Below, in pieces: positions 34,241 through 43,484 of a stretch of 64,000 bases of DNA. Numbering within the stretch: the stretch's first letter is position 1; every line of letters begins with the position of its first letter. A program made the translations under genes and the position numbers. Origin of the DNA: an uncultured Clostridia bacterium (lineage in GTDB: Bacteria > Bacillota > Clostridia > Christensenellales > Aristaeellaceae); NCBI GenBank assembly GCA_947165425.1, contig CAMVAJ010000002.1, forward strand, positions 48,806-112,805, given 5' to 3'. The notes under the pieces are model-generated. The model saw nothing but the letters and a program-made list of their open reading frames with translations. It was not told the DNA's origin and made no database searches.

Positions 34241-36883
34241 TCAGGCTTTTTTGCCGCCGCTGAGGAGCTTCGCGACGGTGCCCACGAGGATCACCAGGAA
34301 GGCGATCACCGCGCAGGTCAGCCAGGTGGTGGAGGTCAGGGCGTGGACGTTCAGCACCTCGCCGCCGATGGTGACGAAGATGAATTGCGCGATCAGCAGG
34401 CCGCCCATGACCAGGAGGAAGTTCAGGTTGCGCCCCACATGCTCGAAGACGTTCAGGTGCTCCGTCCGGGCGTTGAAGCCGTTGAAGGTGATGGCCATCA
34501 TGAAGGTCGCGAACACGGCGGAGTTGAGCACGACGCTCAGCGGCGACACGCCGGGATAGCCCGCGGCGGTGATGCCGACCAGGTTCTGCACGGCGGGCAC
34601 GAAGCGGATGCACAGGCAGGCCGTAGTGATGTAGAGCGCCGAGAAGATGATCTGGAAGAGCATTTTGCCGGAGACGATGGAGGCGTCGCGCGGCACGGGC
34701 TGCTCCTTCATGTATTCCTTCAGCGCGGGCTCGGAGCCGAAGGCGATGGCTGCCAGGGTGTCCATGGCCAGGTTGATCAGCAGCAGCTGCACGACGGTCA
34801 GGATCTCGTTCTCGCCGAAGAAGGGCGCCAGGAAGCAGGTTAGCACGGCGGCTACGTTGACCGTCAGCTGGAAGATCAGGAACTTGCGGATGGACTTGAA
34901 CATCGTCCGGCCGTAGAGGATGGCCTTGTCGATGGAGGTGAAGTTGTCGTCGAGGATCGTGATGTCGCCGGCCTCCTTGGCGACCTCCGTGCCGGAGCCC
35001 ATGGCGAAGCCCACGTCGGCCTTCTTCAGGGCGGGGGAGTCGTTCACACCGTCGCCGGTCATGCCGACCACGAGGTTCAGCTCCTGGGCGATGCGCACGA
35101 GCCGGCTCTTGTCGGTGGGCAGGGCGCGGGCGACCACGCGCAGGTTGGGCAGGAGCTGCTTGAGCTCCTCATCGGTCTTCTCGGCCATCTCGGCGCTGGT
35201 GATGGCCACGTCGGTGGTCTCCCGCAGCAGGCCGGACTCGCGGGCGATGGCCACGGCGGTCTCCTTGCGGTCGCCGGTCACCATGACAACCTGGATGCCG
35301 GCGTCCTGCACTTCCTTAATAGCAGGAATGACCTCCTTGCGGACGTTGTCGCGGATGGAGAGGACGCAGACCAGCGTCAGGTCGCGGCCCTCTGGGTCGC
35401 CCTCCGTCTTGGCCACGCCCAGCAGGCGCATGGAGCGGCCGGCCTGCGCGTCCATGTAGGTCAGCAGGGCGGACTGGGTCTCGTGGTTGAGGGGCTTGAC
35501 CTCGCCGTTCTCGTCGATGTAGCTGGCGCAGCGCTCCACGATGCGCTCCGGCGCGCCCTTGATGTAGGTGACGGTTCTGCTGTCGCGGGTGACGGTGACG
35601 TCGGACATCTTCTTCGTGGAGTTGAAGGGGTTGAAGGAGATGACCTCCTCCTTGCTCATGCTGGCCACGGCGTTCTCGCCCATGAGGAAGGCCATCATGG
35701 CGCGGTCGGTGGAGTTGCCGCCGATGATCTCCTGCCCGGAGACGGTGGCGGAGTTGTTCACGCCGATGCCGGTGACGATGTCCGTGCGCATCACGAGGGG
35801 CAGGTCGTTCAGCCTGGTGAAGATGCGCTGGTTGCCGGTGGCCAGCTCCACCACGGACAGGCGGCCCTCGGTGATGGTGCCGGTCTTGTCGGTGAAGAGC
35901 AGGGACAGGGAGCCCGCGGTCTCCAGACCGTTGATCTTGCGGACCAGGACGTTATCCTTGATCATGCGGATGGACTGGAAGGACATGAGGATGCTGGTCA
36001 GCATGGGCAGGCCTTCCGGCACCGCGCAGATGATGATCGTCACGGCCACGGTCACGGCCTCGATGACGAGCTTGAGCCAGTTGTCCCAGCTGTGGACCCA
36101 GACCGTGCCGTTCAGGCCGAAGACGTTGATGCCGATGACCGCCAGCACGATGGCCGCGGCGCCGATATAGCCGAACATGGAGATCTGCTGGGCGAGCTTG
36201 CCGAGCTTGACCTGCAGGGGCGTCTCGCGGCTGTCCTCCTGGACCTCGAGGGCCAGCTCGCCGAAGAGGGTCCTGTCGCCGACGACCTTCACTTCCATAT
36301 AGGCCTCGCCGGAGACGGCGACCGTGCCGCGGTAGGCGTAGTGGGTGTTCAGCAGATCCTTGATCTCATAGGCCTCGCCGTCCGGGTTGGGGCACTTGCG
36401 GGCCTCCTCGGTTTCGCCGTTGAGGGCGGCCTGGTCGACCATGATCTCGCCCTCGACGATCTCACCGTCGGCGGGCAGCTTGTCGCCGGCCTGGAGGTAG
36501 ATGATGTCGCCCACCACGACCTCGGAGACGTGCATCTCATGCAGCGCGCCGTCCCGGAGGATCTTGGTCATCTCCTTGGACTCCTCCTCGGCCTTGAGGA
36601 CGCTGGCCTTGCCCTCCTGGCTGTGCTCGGAGACGGAGGCGACGCCGTTGGCCAGCAGGATGGCGATCAGCACGCACACGGGCTCGTACCACTCGGCGCG
36701 GCCCATGATCCACAGCACGACCTGGATGGCCAGCGCCACCAGCAGGATCATGATCATCGGATCCTTGAAGCCCTCTAAAATCTTCTTCCACAGCGGATCC
36801 GGGGGGATCTGAGTCAGCCTGTTTTCGCCGTACTGGCGGCGGCTCTCCTCGACCTGCGCCCGGGTCAGTCCTTTGAGTGCCAT
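34241..36883 (-). CDS. Calcium-transporting P-type ATPase (type IIB, PMCA-like)
   Basis: 880 aa with ten predicted membrane helices. Phosphorylation site FTDKTGTITEG (Asp 332), actuator NGETEE (about 155), hinge TGDGVNDSPALKKADVGFAMG, calcium-site VPEGLPM in M4 (288-294) and NLAMDTLAAIAFGSEP in M6, the pattern of plasma-membrane calcium pumps. It should export calcium (possibly manganese) from the cytoplasm. It is the first gene of the unit that encodes two calcium-binding TerD proteins, a link I infer to be functional. SD AGGAGG. Confidence 0.93.
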   Translation of the reverse strand: MALKGLTRAQVEESRRQYGENRLTQIPPDPLWKKILEGFKDPMIMILLVALAIQVVLWIMGRAEWYEPVCVLIAILLANGVASVSEHSQEGKASVLKAEEESKEMTKILRDGALHEMHVSEVVVGDIIYLQAGDKLPADGEIVEGEIMVDQAALNGETEEARKCPNPDGEAYEIKDLLNTHYAYRGTVAVSGEAYMEVKVVGDRTLFGELALEVQEDSRETPLQVKLGKLAQQISMFGYIGAAAIVLAVIGINVFGLNGTVWVHSWDNWLKLVIEAVTVAVTIIICAVPEGLPMLTSILMSFQSIRMIKDNVLVRKINGLETAGSLSLLFTDKTGTITEGRLSVVELATGNQRIFTRLNDLPLVMRTDIVTGIGVNNSATVSGQEIIGGNSTDRAMMAFLMGENAVASMSKEEVISFNPFNSTKKMSDVTVTRDSRTVTYIKGAPERIVERCASYIDENGEVKPLNHETQSALLTYMDAQAGRSMRLLGVAKTEGDPEGRDLTLVCVLSIRDNVRKEVIPAIKEVQDAGIQVVMVTGDRKETAVAIARESGLLRETTDVAITSAEMAEKTDEELKQLLPNLRVVARALPTDKSRLVRIAQELNLVVGMTGDGVNDSPALKKADVGFAMGSGTEVAKEAGDITILDDNFTSIDKAILYGRTMFKSIRKFLIFQLTVNVAAVLTCFLAPFFGENEILTVVQLLLINLAMDTLAAIAFGSEPALKEYMKEQPVPRDASIVSGKMLFQIIFSALYITTACLCIRFVPAVQNLVGITAAGYPGVSPLSVVLNSAVFATFMMAITFNGFNARTEHLNVFEHVGRNLNFLLVMGGLLIAQFIFVTIGGEVLNVHALTSTTWLTCAVIAFLVILVGTVAKLLSGGKKA

Positions 36884-36950
36884 CTGTTTTCTCCTCCTGT
36901 TTCGTCGTCAGATTCGAGGAATGGTTCTATCCCATTTTCGTGACGGGCTC

Positions 36951-36979
36951 ATTATAGCAAAAGGGGGGTCGAGATACAA
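36951..36979 (-). promoter_or_regulatory. Promoter of the Ter-like six-gene unit
   Basis: TTGTAT (36979-36974), 17 nt, TATAAT (36956-36951) on the minus strand. The -35 is weak (three of six), so an activator is possible. The leader is about 60 nt. Confidence 0.65.
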
Positions 36980-37140
36980 CTCGGCGCGTCTCAAAACCGC
37001 ATTGCGGCGTCCGAAAACGTCAAAACCGCGTGCGCCGCTCTGTGGCGCGGGGAATGATGTCTATTATATATATGAAGAAGACCTGCCGGGAGACCGGCGC
37101 GCCATTCGCGGCAAAAGGCTCTGCATTGGCGTAAAAGAGA

Positions 37141-37169
37141 TTGCAAAACCGGCCCGAATCGGTTATACT
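37141..37169 (+). promoter_or_regulatory. Promoter of the phosphohexomutase gene
   Basis: TTGCAA (37141-37146), 17 nt, TATACT (37164-37169). Confidence 0.75.
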
Positions 37170-37202
37170 TCTGCCATCGAAAAACAGAAAGGGGTTTTTC
37201 CC

Positions 37203-38924
37203 ATGGACGTGCGTACAGCTTATGAGACCTGGCTGCGGGACTTCGCGGCGGACGTGGACACCATCGCGGATTTGAAGGCCATCGCGGACAATCCCGCGGA
37301 GATCGAGGACCGTTTCTACACCGAGCTCTCCTTCGGCACTGCCGGCATGCGCGGCGTGCTGGGGGCGGGCATGAACCGCATGAACCGCTACAACGTGCGC
37401 CGGGCCACGAAGGGCCTGGCCCAGTATCTGCTGACGGATCCGGAGAACGCCAAGCGCGGCGTGGCCATCGGCTACGACAGCCGCAACTGCTCCGCCGAGT
37501 TCGCCCGGGACACCGCCCTGGTGCTCTGCGCCGAGGGCGTGCCGGCCTACCTCTTCGACGCCCTGCGCCCGGTGCCGCTGCTCTCCTACGCGGTGCGCCA
37601 CCTGAACTGCGCCGCCGGCGTCGTGGTGACCGCCTCCCACAATCCGCCGCAGTATAACGGCTACAAGGTCTACGGCGAGGACGGCGCCCAGCTGGGCCCG
37701 GAGGCCGCGGACGCCGTGACCAGCTATATCCGCGCGCTGAACTACCTCGACTGCGTGCCCATGGACGAGGAGGAGGCCAAGAAGGCGGGCCTGCTGCACA
37801 TCATCGGCGACAAGGAAGTCGACGACGACTACATGGAGCAGGAGAAGACCCTGACCATCCAGCCCGACATGCTCAAGCGCATGGGCGACAAGCTCTCCAT
37901 CGTCTACACGCCCCTGCACGGCTCCGGCAACGTGCCGGTCCGCCGGATCCTCCGGGAGCTGGGCATCAACAAGGTGGCCGTCGTCACCGAGCAGGAGAAG
38001 CCGGACGGCAATTTCTCCACGCTGACCTGCGCCCCCAACCCCGAGAACCCCGAGGCCTTCACCCTGGCCATCAAGCTGGCGGACCAGGTGCACGCCAACA
38101 CGATCTTCGCCACCGACCCGGACTGCGACCGGCTGGGCGTGGCCGTGCGCGGCAAGGACGGCGCCTTCCACCTGCTCACCGGCAACCAGATCGGCTGCGT
38201 GCTGCTGCACTACATCCTCTCCACCAAGAAAAAGCAGGGCACCCTCCCGGCCAATGGCGCGGCGGTGAAGTCCATCGTCTCCACCTCCCTGGCCAACCGG
38301 ATCTGCGAGGACTATGGCGTCAAGATGTTCGAGACCCTGACGGGCTTCAAATTCATCGGCGAGAAGATCCAGCAGTTCCAGGACACCGGCAGCAACACCT
38401 TCCTCTTCGGCTTTGAGGAGAGCTACGGCTTCCTGTCCTCCACCTTCGTGCGGGACAAGGACGGCGTCAACGCCTCCCTGCTGGTGACGGAGGTCAGCGC
38501 GGCCTGCGAGGAGGAGGGCATCACCCTCTACGACCGGATGCAGGAGATCTTCAAGAAGTACGGCTACTATGTCGAGAAGGTGGTCTCCGTGACCCTGCCC
38601 GGCAAGGAGGGCCTCGGCCGCATGAAGGAGATCATGAAGGGCCTGCGCGAGAATCCGCCCAAGGAGATCGCCGGCATGAAGGTCACCGCCGTGCGCGACT
38701 ACCTCAAGGGCACCCGCTGCAGCGCCGAGGGCGAGGAGCCCACGGGCCTGCCGTCCTCCGACGTGCTCTACTTCGAGCTGGAGAAGGGCTGCTGGGTCTG
38801 CATCCGCCCCTCCGGCACCGAGCCGAAGATCAAGCTCTACGTCAACACCAACGCGGCCGACCAGGCCAGCGCGGAGGCGCTCAACGAGCAGCTGCGCAAG
38901 GCGAGCGAGGAGCTTGTGAAGTAA
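37203..38924 (+). CDS. Alpha-D-phosphohexomutase (phosphoglucomutase/phosphomannomutase)
   Basis: 573 aa from ATG 37203 with AGAAAGGGG upstream. A much longer in-frame reading starts inside the neighbouring gene and is rejected. Motifs: active-site serine loop TASHNPPQYNGYKVYGEDG, metal loop TDPDCDRLGVAV, sugar-binding GFEESYGF and phosphate-binding RPSGTEPKIKLY. The length fits the PgcA-type enzymes that interconvert glucose-1-P and glucose-6-P rather than GlmM (~450 aa). It is closed by a terminator. Confidence 0.94.
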   Translation: MDVRTAYETWLRDFAADVDTIADLKAIADNPAEIEDRFYTELSFGTAGMRGVLGAGMNRMNRYNVRRATKGLAQYLLTDPENAKRGVAIGYDSRNCSAEFARDTALVLCAEGVPAYLFDALRPVPLLSYAVRHLNCAAGVVVTASHNPPQYNGYKVYGEDGAQLGPEAADAVTSYIRALNYLDCVPMDEEEAKKAGLLHIIGDKEVDDDYMEQEKTLTIQPDMLKRMGDKLSIVYTPLHGSGNVPVRRILRELGINKVAVVTEQEKPDGNFSTLTCAPNPENPEAFTLAIKLADQVHANTIFATDPDCDRLGVAVRGKDGAFHLLTGNQIGCVLLHYILSTKKKQGTLPANGAAVKSIVSTSLANRICEDYGVKMFETLTGFKFIGEKIQQFQDTGSNTFLFGFEESYGFLSSTFVRDKDGVNASLLVTEVSAACEEEGITLYDRMQEIFKKYGYYVEKVVSVTLPGKEGLGRMKEIMKGLRENPPKEIAGMKVTAVRDYLKGTRCSAEGEEPTGLPSSDVLYFELEKGCWVCIRPSGTEPKIKLYVNTNAADQASAEALNEQLRKASEELVK

Positions 38925-38947
38925 TCCTCTGCGACAGACCAACCACC

Positions 38948-38980
38948 GGGGAACAGGGCGTTGCCCTGTTCCCCTTTCTT
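38948..38980 (+). terminator. Terminator of the phosphohexomutase gene
   Basis: 12-bp stem GGGGAACAGGGC/GCCCTGTTCCCC, 3-nt loop, TTTCTT. addB starts 25 nt later with no visible promoter, so some read-through is likely. Confidence 0.85.
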
Positions 38981-39004
38981 GAACCGCAAACAGGGAGAGA
39001 GACC

Positions 39005-42000
39005 ATGCCGACCGTTCAGATCCTTGGATTTCGGACCGCCCGCACGCTGCCGCAGCTGACGGACGGAATCGCCGCCGCCCGCCGCGCGGGGCGGCGGGTG
39101 CTCGTGCTGGTGCCGGCCCAGTATACCCTGCAGGCGGAGCGGGAGCTGCTGGAGGGCCTGCGGGTGCCTGGCCTGATGGACGTGGACGTGCTCTCCCCCC
39201 GCCGCCTGGCGGCCCGCGTGCGGGAGCGGGCCGGCTTTCCGCCGCGGCAGGCTCTGGACGACTGCGGCCGGGCGATGGTGATCAGCCAGGTGCTCCAGCG
39301 GGAGCAGAAGCGGCTGACCTACTACGGCAGTTCGGTGGCGCAGCCCGGCCTGCCGGACCAGATGGGGCAGCTCATCGCCGACCTGGAGCAGACGGGCCTG
39401 GACCCGGAGTGGCTGGAGCGCACGGCGGAGTCTGCCGCCCGGACGCTGACCCGGGAGAAGGAGCGGGACATCGCCCATATCTGGCGCGCCTACCGCGAGA
39501 AGCTGTCGGGCCGCTTCATGGACGCGGAGGAGGCCGAGCGGGCGCTGCTCGACCGCATCGCGGACAGCGGCGTGGCGGCGGGGGCGGACGTGTATGTCTG
39601 CGGCTTCGACCTGATCCCGTCCCCCTTCGCGGCGCTGATCGGCCGGATGGCGGGCCTGGCCCACAGCGTCACCGTGGCGCTGACGCTCTGCGGGAAGTAC
39701 GACGGGGACAGCCGGGCCTTCCGGGCCCAGATCCGGACGGCGGAGAATCTTCAGATGATCCTGGACCGGGCGGGCGTGCGCAGCTCGGTGATCCTCCCGG
39801 AGACGCAGATTCGGGAGGCCCCCAGGGCGGCGGAGCTGCGGCATCTGGAGCGCAATCTCTTCGCGGAGACGCCCTCGCCCTGGCCGGACGCCTGCCCGGC
39901 GATCCGGCTGCACACGGCGGCGAACCCCTTTGACGAGGCGCTCTTCGCGGCGGCGCAGCTGCGGCGCTGGCACGAGGAGGGGATCCCCTGGCCCCGCATG
40001 GGGCTGACCCTGGCCGACCCGGGGCTGGCGGGGATCGCGGCGGCGACCCTCTCCGCGGCGGGCATCCCGCACTATCTCGCGCGGATGGACAGCGCGGCGC
40101 GGCACGGCCTGTGCCGGCTGCTGATCGCGGCGACCCGGGCCGTCGCCACGGGCTATGAGCAGCGGGCGATGCTGGATCTGCTGGACTCCGGCTTCACGCC
40201 GCTGACGGACGAGGAGGCCATCCGGCTGCGGCGCTACGCGGTGGAGAACGGAATCCGCTGGAAGAAGTGGACGGCTCCCTTCACCCGGGGCGATCAGGCC
40301 GCGGAGATGGAGGAGCTGCGCGGGCGGCTGATGCCCCCGCTGACGGAGCTCCGCCTGGCGCTGGAGCGGGCGGGCGACGGTTCCGGCGCGGCGGAGGCGC
40401 TCTGGGCCTTTCTCGAGGCCAACGACAGCTACTCGAAGCTCCTGCTCCGGGAGGAGGAGCTGCTGCGGCGCGGGCTGCAGGTGGAGGCGGCGCAGAACCG
40501 GCAGGTCTGGCAGAAGCTGCTGAGCCTGCTAGAGCAGATGCACGCGCTGCTGGCGGGGGAGAAAGCCGGGCTGCGGGAGGTGGCCCGGCTGGTGGAGTCC
40601 GGCCTGGCGAGCGCCCAGCTGGGCGCGCTGCCGCCCACGGGGGACGAGGTGATCGTCGGCGAGGCGGGGCATCTGATGACCGGCGAGCTGGACGCCATGG
40701 CGGTGATGGGCCTGCACGACGGCGTGACCGCCGCCGACAGCGACGGGCTGCTCTCCGACATGGAGCGGGAGGAGCTCTCCAAGGCGGCCTACCTCCCGGT
40801 GGGGCGCACGGCGGAGACCCGGGGCGATCTGCGCCGGGCGGCCTTCTACCGCACGCTGACGGCGCCGGCGCGGGCGCTGACGCTGACGCGCGCGGGCATG
40901 GACGCGGCCGGGAAGACGCTGCAGAGCGCGACCCTCGTGGAGGACCTGCGCCAGGTCTTCCCGCAGCTGCGGGAGACGGGCGGCGTCGCGGCGGAGACCG
41001 AGACCCTGCCGCTCTCGCCGCAGCTGGCGATGGAGCGCCTGCCACAGCTGGCGCGCGGCGGCGCGCTGGACGAGACGTGGCAGGAGGCCTGGGACCGGCT
41101 GCGCGCCGACGAGACCTGGCGGCCGCGGGCGGCGGAGCTGCTGCGGGGCATGGATGCCCCGGTGGAGGCCAAGCCCCTGCCGGAGAAGACGGCCGGCGCT
41201 ATCTTCCAGCAGGAGGAGGTCTCCATCAGCCGGCTGGAGACCTTCGCCCAGTGCGCGTTCCGGCACTTCGTGCGCTATGGCCTGACGCCGGTGATCCCGC
41301 GGGATTTCGACTTCATGGCGGACGAGAAGGGAACCTTCTTCCACGCGGTGCTGTGCCGCTACGCCATGCTCTCCGCCGAGCACCCGGCCTGGCCGGGCCT
41401 GCCGGACGCGGAGATCGACCGCCTCGTGGAGGCGGCGGCGGCCCCGGAGCGGGAGAAGTGGCTCGCCGGCCCCCTGACGGAGGACGAGACGGGCCGCGCC
41501 CAGGGGGAGGAGTATATGCGGGTGGTGCGCCGCGCGGCCTGGATGTTCACGCGGCACGCCCGGGAATCCGGCTTCATCAGCGCAAGCGCGGAGGTGCGCT
41601 TCGGTGAGCCTGGCGGGCTGCCGCCGGTGATCCTGCATCTGAAGAACGGGCGGACGGTGGCGCTGAAGGGCTGCATCGACCGGATCGACCGCTGGCAGGG
41701 CGACGAGGGCGTCTACCTCCGGGTGGTCGATCTCAAGAGCGGGGACGTGAAGCTGGACCGGCAGAAAATGTTTTGGGGGCTGCAGCTGCAGCTGATGATC
41801 TATCTGGCCGCCGCGGAGCAGGGCGAGAGGGCGCTGCCCGCCGGGGCCTACTATTTCCGCGTCCAGGATCCCCTGGTGGAGACGGACGAGGACATCCGCG
41901 CGGAGGCGGAGCGCCTGCTGGCGAAGGAGATGCGTCTCTCCGGCGTGACGCTGGAGGACGTCTCGGTGATCGAGGCGATGAACGGCGAGCGGGGGGAGAT

Positions 42001-42319
42001 CCTCGGCGCGGTGCTCAACGCGGACGGCACGCCGCGCAAGGGCGGGATGACCGCCGATCTGCGGGGCATGCACGCGCTGATGGCCTGGAGCCGCCGCCTG
42101 GCGGCTGAGATGGCCCAGCGGATCCAGGAGGGCCGCATTGACATCTCCCCGGCGAAGCTGGGCGACTGGACCGCCTGCCAGTGGTGCGAGTACAAGGGCG
42201 TCTGCGCCCGGGACGAGAAGCGCCGGGGCGGCAGATTCCGGGATCTCTCGGTGGACAAGGACGAGGCCTGGCTGCGCATGACCGGCAAGGCGGAGACGGA
42301 CGCGGACAAGGACGAGTGA
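39005..42319 (+). CDS. addB: ATP-dependent nuclease subunit B (AddB/RexB)
   Basis: 1104 aa. The N-terminal third is the inactive helicase-like part, including VLVLVPAQYTLQAERELL and VDVLSPRRLA. The expected Walker A site reads GFRTARTLPQ and lacks the GK[ST], as in streptococcal RexB rather than Bacillus AddB. The C-terminus carries the nuclease with VVDLKSGDVKLD. The cysteines of the Fe-S staple are present: one in SRLETFAQCAFRHF and three in the end motif CQWCEYKGVC. With AddA it resects double-strand breaks and recognises Chi-like sites. No addA is next to it; the downstream gene is convergent and unrelated. Confidence 0.92.
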   Translation: MPTVQILGFRTARTLPQLTDGIAAARRAGRRVLVLVPAQYTLQAERELLEGLRVPGLMDVDVLSPRRLAARVRERAGFPPRQALDDCGRAMVISQVLQREQKRLTYYGSSVAQPGLPDQMGQLIADLEQTGLDPEWLERTAESAARTLTREKERDIAHIWRAYREKLSGRFMDAEEAERALLDRIADSGVAAGADVYVCGFDLIPSPFAALIGRMAGLAHSVTVALTLCGKYDGDSRAFRAQIRTAENLQMILDRAGVRSSVILPETQIREAPRAAELRHLERNLFAETPSPWPDACPAIRLHTAANPFDEALFAAAQLRRWHEEGIPWPRMGLTLADPGLAGIAAATLSAAGIPHYLARMDSAARHGLCRLLIAATRAVATGYEQRAMLDLLDSGFTPLTDEEAIRLRRYAVENGIRWKKWTAPFTRGDQAAEMEELRGRLMPPLTELRLALERAGDGSGAAEALWAFLEANDSYSKLLLREEELLRRGLQVEAAQNRQVWQKLLSLLEQMHALLAGEKAGLREVARLVESGLASAQLGALPPTGDEVIVGEAGHLMTGELDAMAVMGLHDGVTAADSDGLLSDMEREELSKAAYLPVGRTAETRGDLRRAAFYRTLTAPARALTLTRAGMDAAGKTLQSATLVEDLRQVFPQLRETGGVAAETETLPLSPQLAMERLPQLARGGALDETWQEAWDRLRADETWRPRAAELLRGMDAPVEAKPLPEKTAGAIFQQEEVSISRLETFAQCAFRHFVRYGLTPVIPRDFDFMADEKGTFFHAVLCRYAMLSAEHPAWPGLPDAEIDRLVEAAAAPEREKWLAGPLTEDETGRAQGEEYMRVVRRAAWMFTRHARESGFISASAEVRFGEPGGLPPVILHLKNGRTVALKGCIDRIDRWQGDEGVYLRVVDLKSGDVKLDRQKMFWGLQLQLMIYLAAAEQGERALPAGAYYFRVQDPLVETDEDIRAEAERLLAKEMRLSGVTLEDVSVIEAMNGERGEILGAVLNADGTPRKGGMTADLRGMHALMAWSRRLAAEMAQRIQEGRIDISPAKLGDWTACQWCEYKGVCARDEKRRGGRFRDLSVDKDEAWLRMTGKAETDADKDE

Positions 42320-42323
42320 ATTG

Positions 42324-42353
42324 ATAAAAAACCTCCCCGGCTTGCCGGGGAGG
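42324..42353 (-). terminator. Terminator of the esterase gene, second copy of the CCTCCCCGGC hairpin
   Basis: 10-bp stem (42332-42341 with 42344-42353) followed by six T on the minus strand. The same stem occurs at 15968-15991. Confidence 0.8.
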
Positions 42354-42391
42354 GGGACCGCCGCCCCCAAAGGGGCGGCGGTGGAAGGGCC
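42332..42391. repeat. Two-hairpin REP-like element
   Basis: The stem CCTCCCCGGC/GCCGGGGAGG is followed by a second perfect 11-bp stem ACCGCCGCCCC/GGGGCGGCGGT (42357-42382) and GGAAGGG. This two-stem format looks like dispersed intergenic palindromic repeats of Clostridia. It separates addB from the convergent esterase gene. Confidence 0.55.
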
Positions 42392-42405
42392 GGTTTTGGA
42401 TTCAA

Positions 42406-43383
42406 TCAGAGCGCCTCGTACCAGCGGACGGCCCGCTCCGTCCAGCCGGCCATGCACATGCCGCTGCCGTCGGCGAAGCCGTGGCCGCCCTCGGGGCCGA
42501 TCTCCAGACGGCAGGGGATGCCCTGCGCCCGCAGCGCGGCGGCGAGGAGCTTCGAGTTCTCCGGGCTGACCAGCTCATCCCCGGCGGCCAGGAAGATTGC
42601 GCAGGGCGGGAAGCCCTCCGCATGCTCCGCGACCTCGTAGTCCATGGCGGCGGCCTCCCCGGCGGAGCAGCCGTATAGGCGCTTCGCGGTGGCCGGGTCG
42701 GGCGCGGCGTAGGCGATGGGCGGTTTGATCGAGACCACCGGGTAGATCGGGAAGGAGGCCTCGGGCTTGGGCAGACCGTGGGCGGCATAGCCCATGGGGG
42801 TATTCCACAGGCAGATGAGATAGCCCCCGGCGGAGAAGCCGCAGGTGAGGTACCGCCCGTCCCGCAGGCCGAAGCGCGTCCGCTCCCCGCCGATCAGGCG
42901 CAGCGCCCGGGCGAAGTCCTCCATGTTCTTCTCCAGCAGCCGCTCCCGCGCCTCGACCCGGTAGGTGAGGATGAAGACATGGTAGCCGAGCGCGTTGAAC
43001 TGCGCGGCGATGGGCCAGCCCTCCGTCAGATTCCATACGTTCACGAAGCCTCCGCCCGGCACCAGCAGGATGAAGGGCCGATCACCCGCGGCGGGGTCCC
43101 CGGAGGGGAGCCAGACCAGGCTCACGCCCCGGAGCGCCGGATCGGCCGCGCACGCCGCCTCGTCGTAGAGCGGGAAGTACCATTCGCCGCGGTCCGCCGC
43201 GTGGTATAGCCGCTCGAGCCCCTGGGCGATCTCGCCGCCGAAGTGCTCGGCCCGCAGCTGCGCCAGCGTCTTGTCCCAGAGAGGTTCCTTGGTGAGATCC
43301 CAGCCGCGCACCGCGTCCGCCGCGACCGGCGCGATGCGCGGGTCGCTCAGCAGCGCGCCGAGGGTTTTCTGCTCCAGCGCCAT
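42406..43383 (-). CDS. Alpha/beta-hydrolase esterase (HSL/BD-FAE-like carboxylesterase)
   Basis: 325 aa, no signal peptide. Oxyanion region LLVPGGGFVNVW (HGGG-like), nucleophile elbow CGFSAGGYLICLW, acid in AAGDELVSPENS and histidine in EGGHGFADG complete the triad. Such enzymes remove acetyl or other short acyl groups, often from plant polysaccharide fragments. It follows the GH3 gene and its 57-aa neighbour after a terminator, which suits a cytoplasmic role in glycan use. Confidence 0.88.
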   Translation of the reverse strand: MALEQKTLGALLSDPRIAPVAADAVRGWDLTKEPLWDKTLAQLRAEHFGGEIAQGLERLYHAADRGEWYFPLYDEAACAADPALRGVSLVWLPSGDPAAGDRPFILLVPGGGFVNVWNLTEGWPIAAQFNALGYHVFILTYRVEARERLLEKNMEDFARALRLIGGERTRFGLRDGRYLTCGFSAGGYLICLWNTPMGYAAHGLPKPEASFPIYPVVSIKPPIAYAAPDPATAKRLYGCSAGEAAAMDYEVAEHAEGFPPCAIFLAAGDELVSPENSKLLAAALRAQGIPCRLEIGPEGGHGFADGSGMCMAGWTERAVRWYEAL

Positions 43384-43428
43384 GTCTTCGCTTCCTTTCG
43401 TTGATTCAACAGAACGGTCACATTCAGG

Positions 43429-43469
43429 AAAAGGGCGGTCCGACGCGATGCAGGCCGGGCCGCCCTTTT
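43429..43469 (-). terminator. Terminator of the GH3 operon
   Basis: 10-bp perfect outer stem AAAAGGGCGG/CCGCCCTTTT, extended by four weaker pairs, loop of about 13 nt, with a T-run on the minus strand, 16 nt after the 57-aa gene. Confidence 0.75.
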
Positions 43470-43484
43470 GAGTACAGAACCAAT

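Larger units (their letters stand above)
36884..37202. other. Divergent intergenic region between the Ter locus and the phosphohexomutase gene
   Basis: 319 nt holding the Ter-locus promoter (36951-36979) and the mutase promoter (37141-37169). Between them (36980-37140) I see no gene, riboswitch or strong hairpin. Confidence 0.55.
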
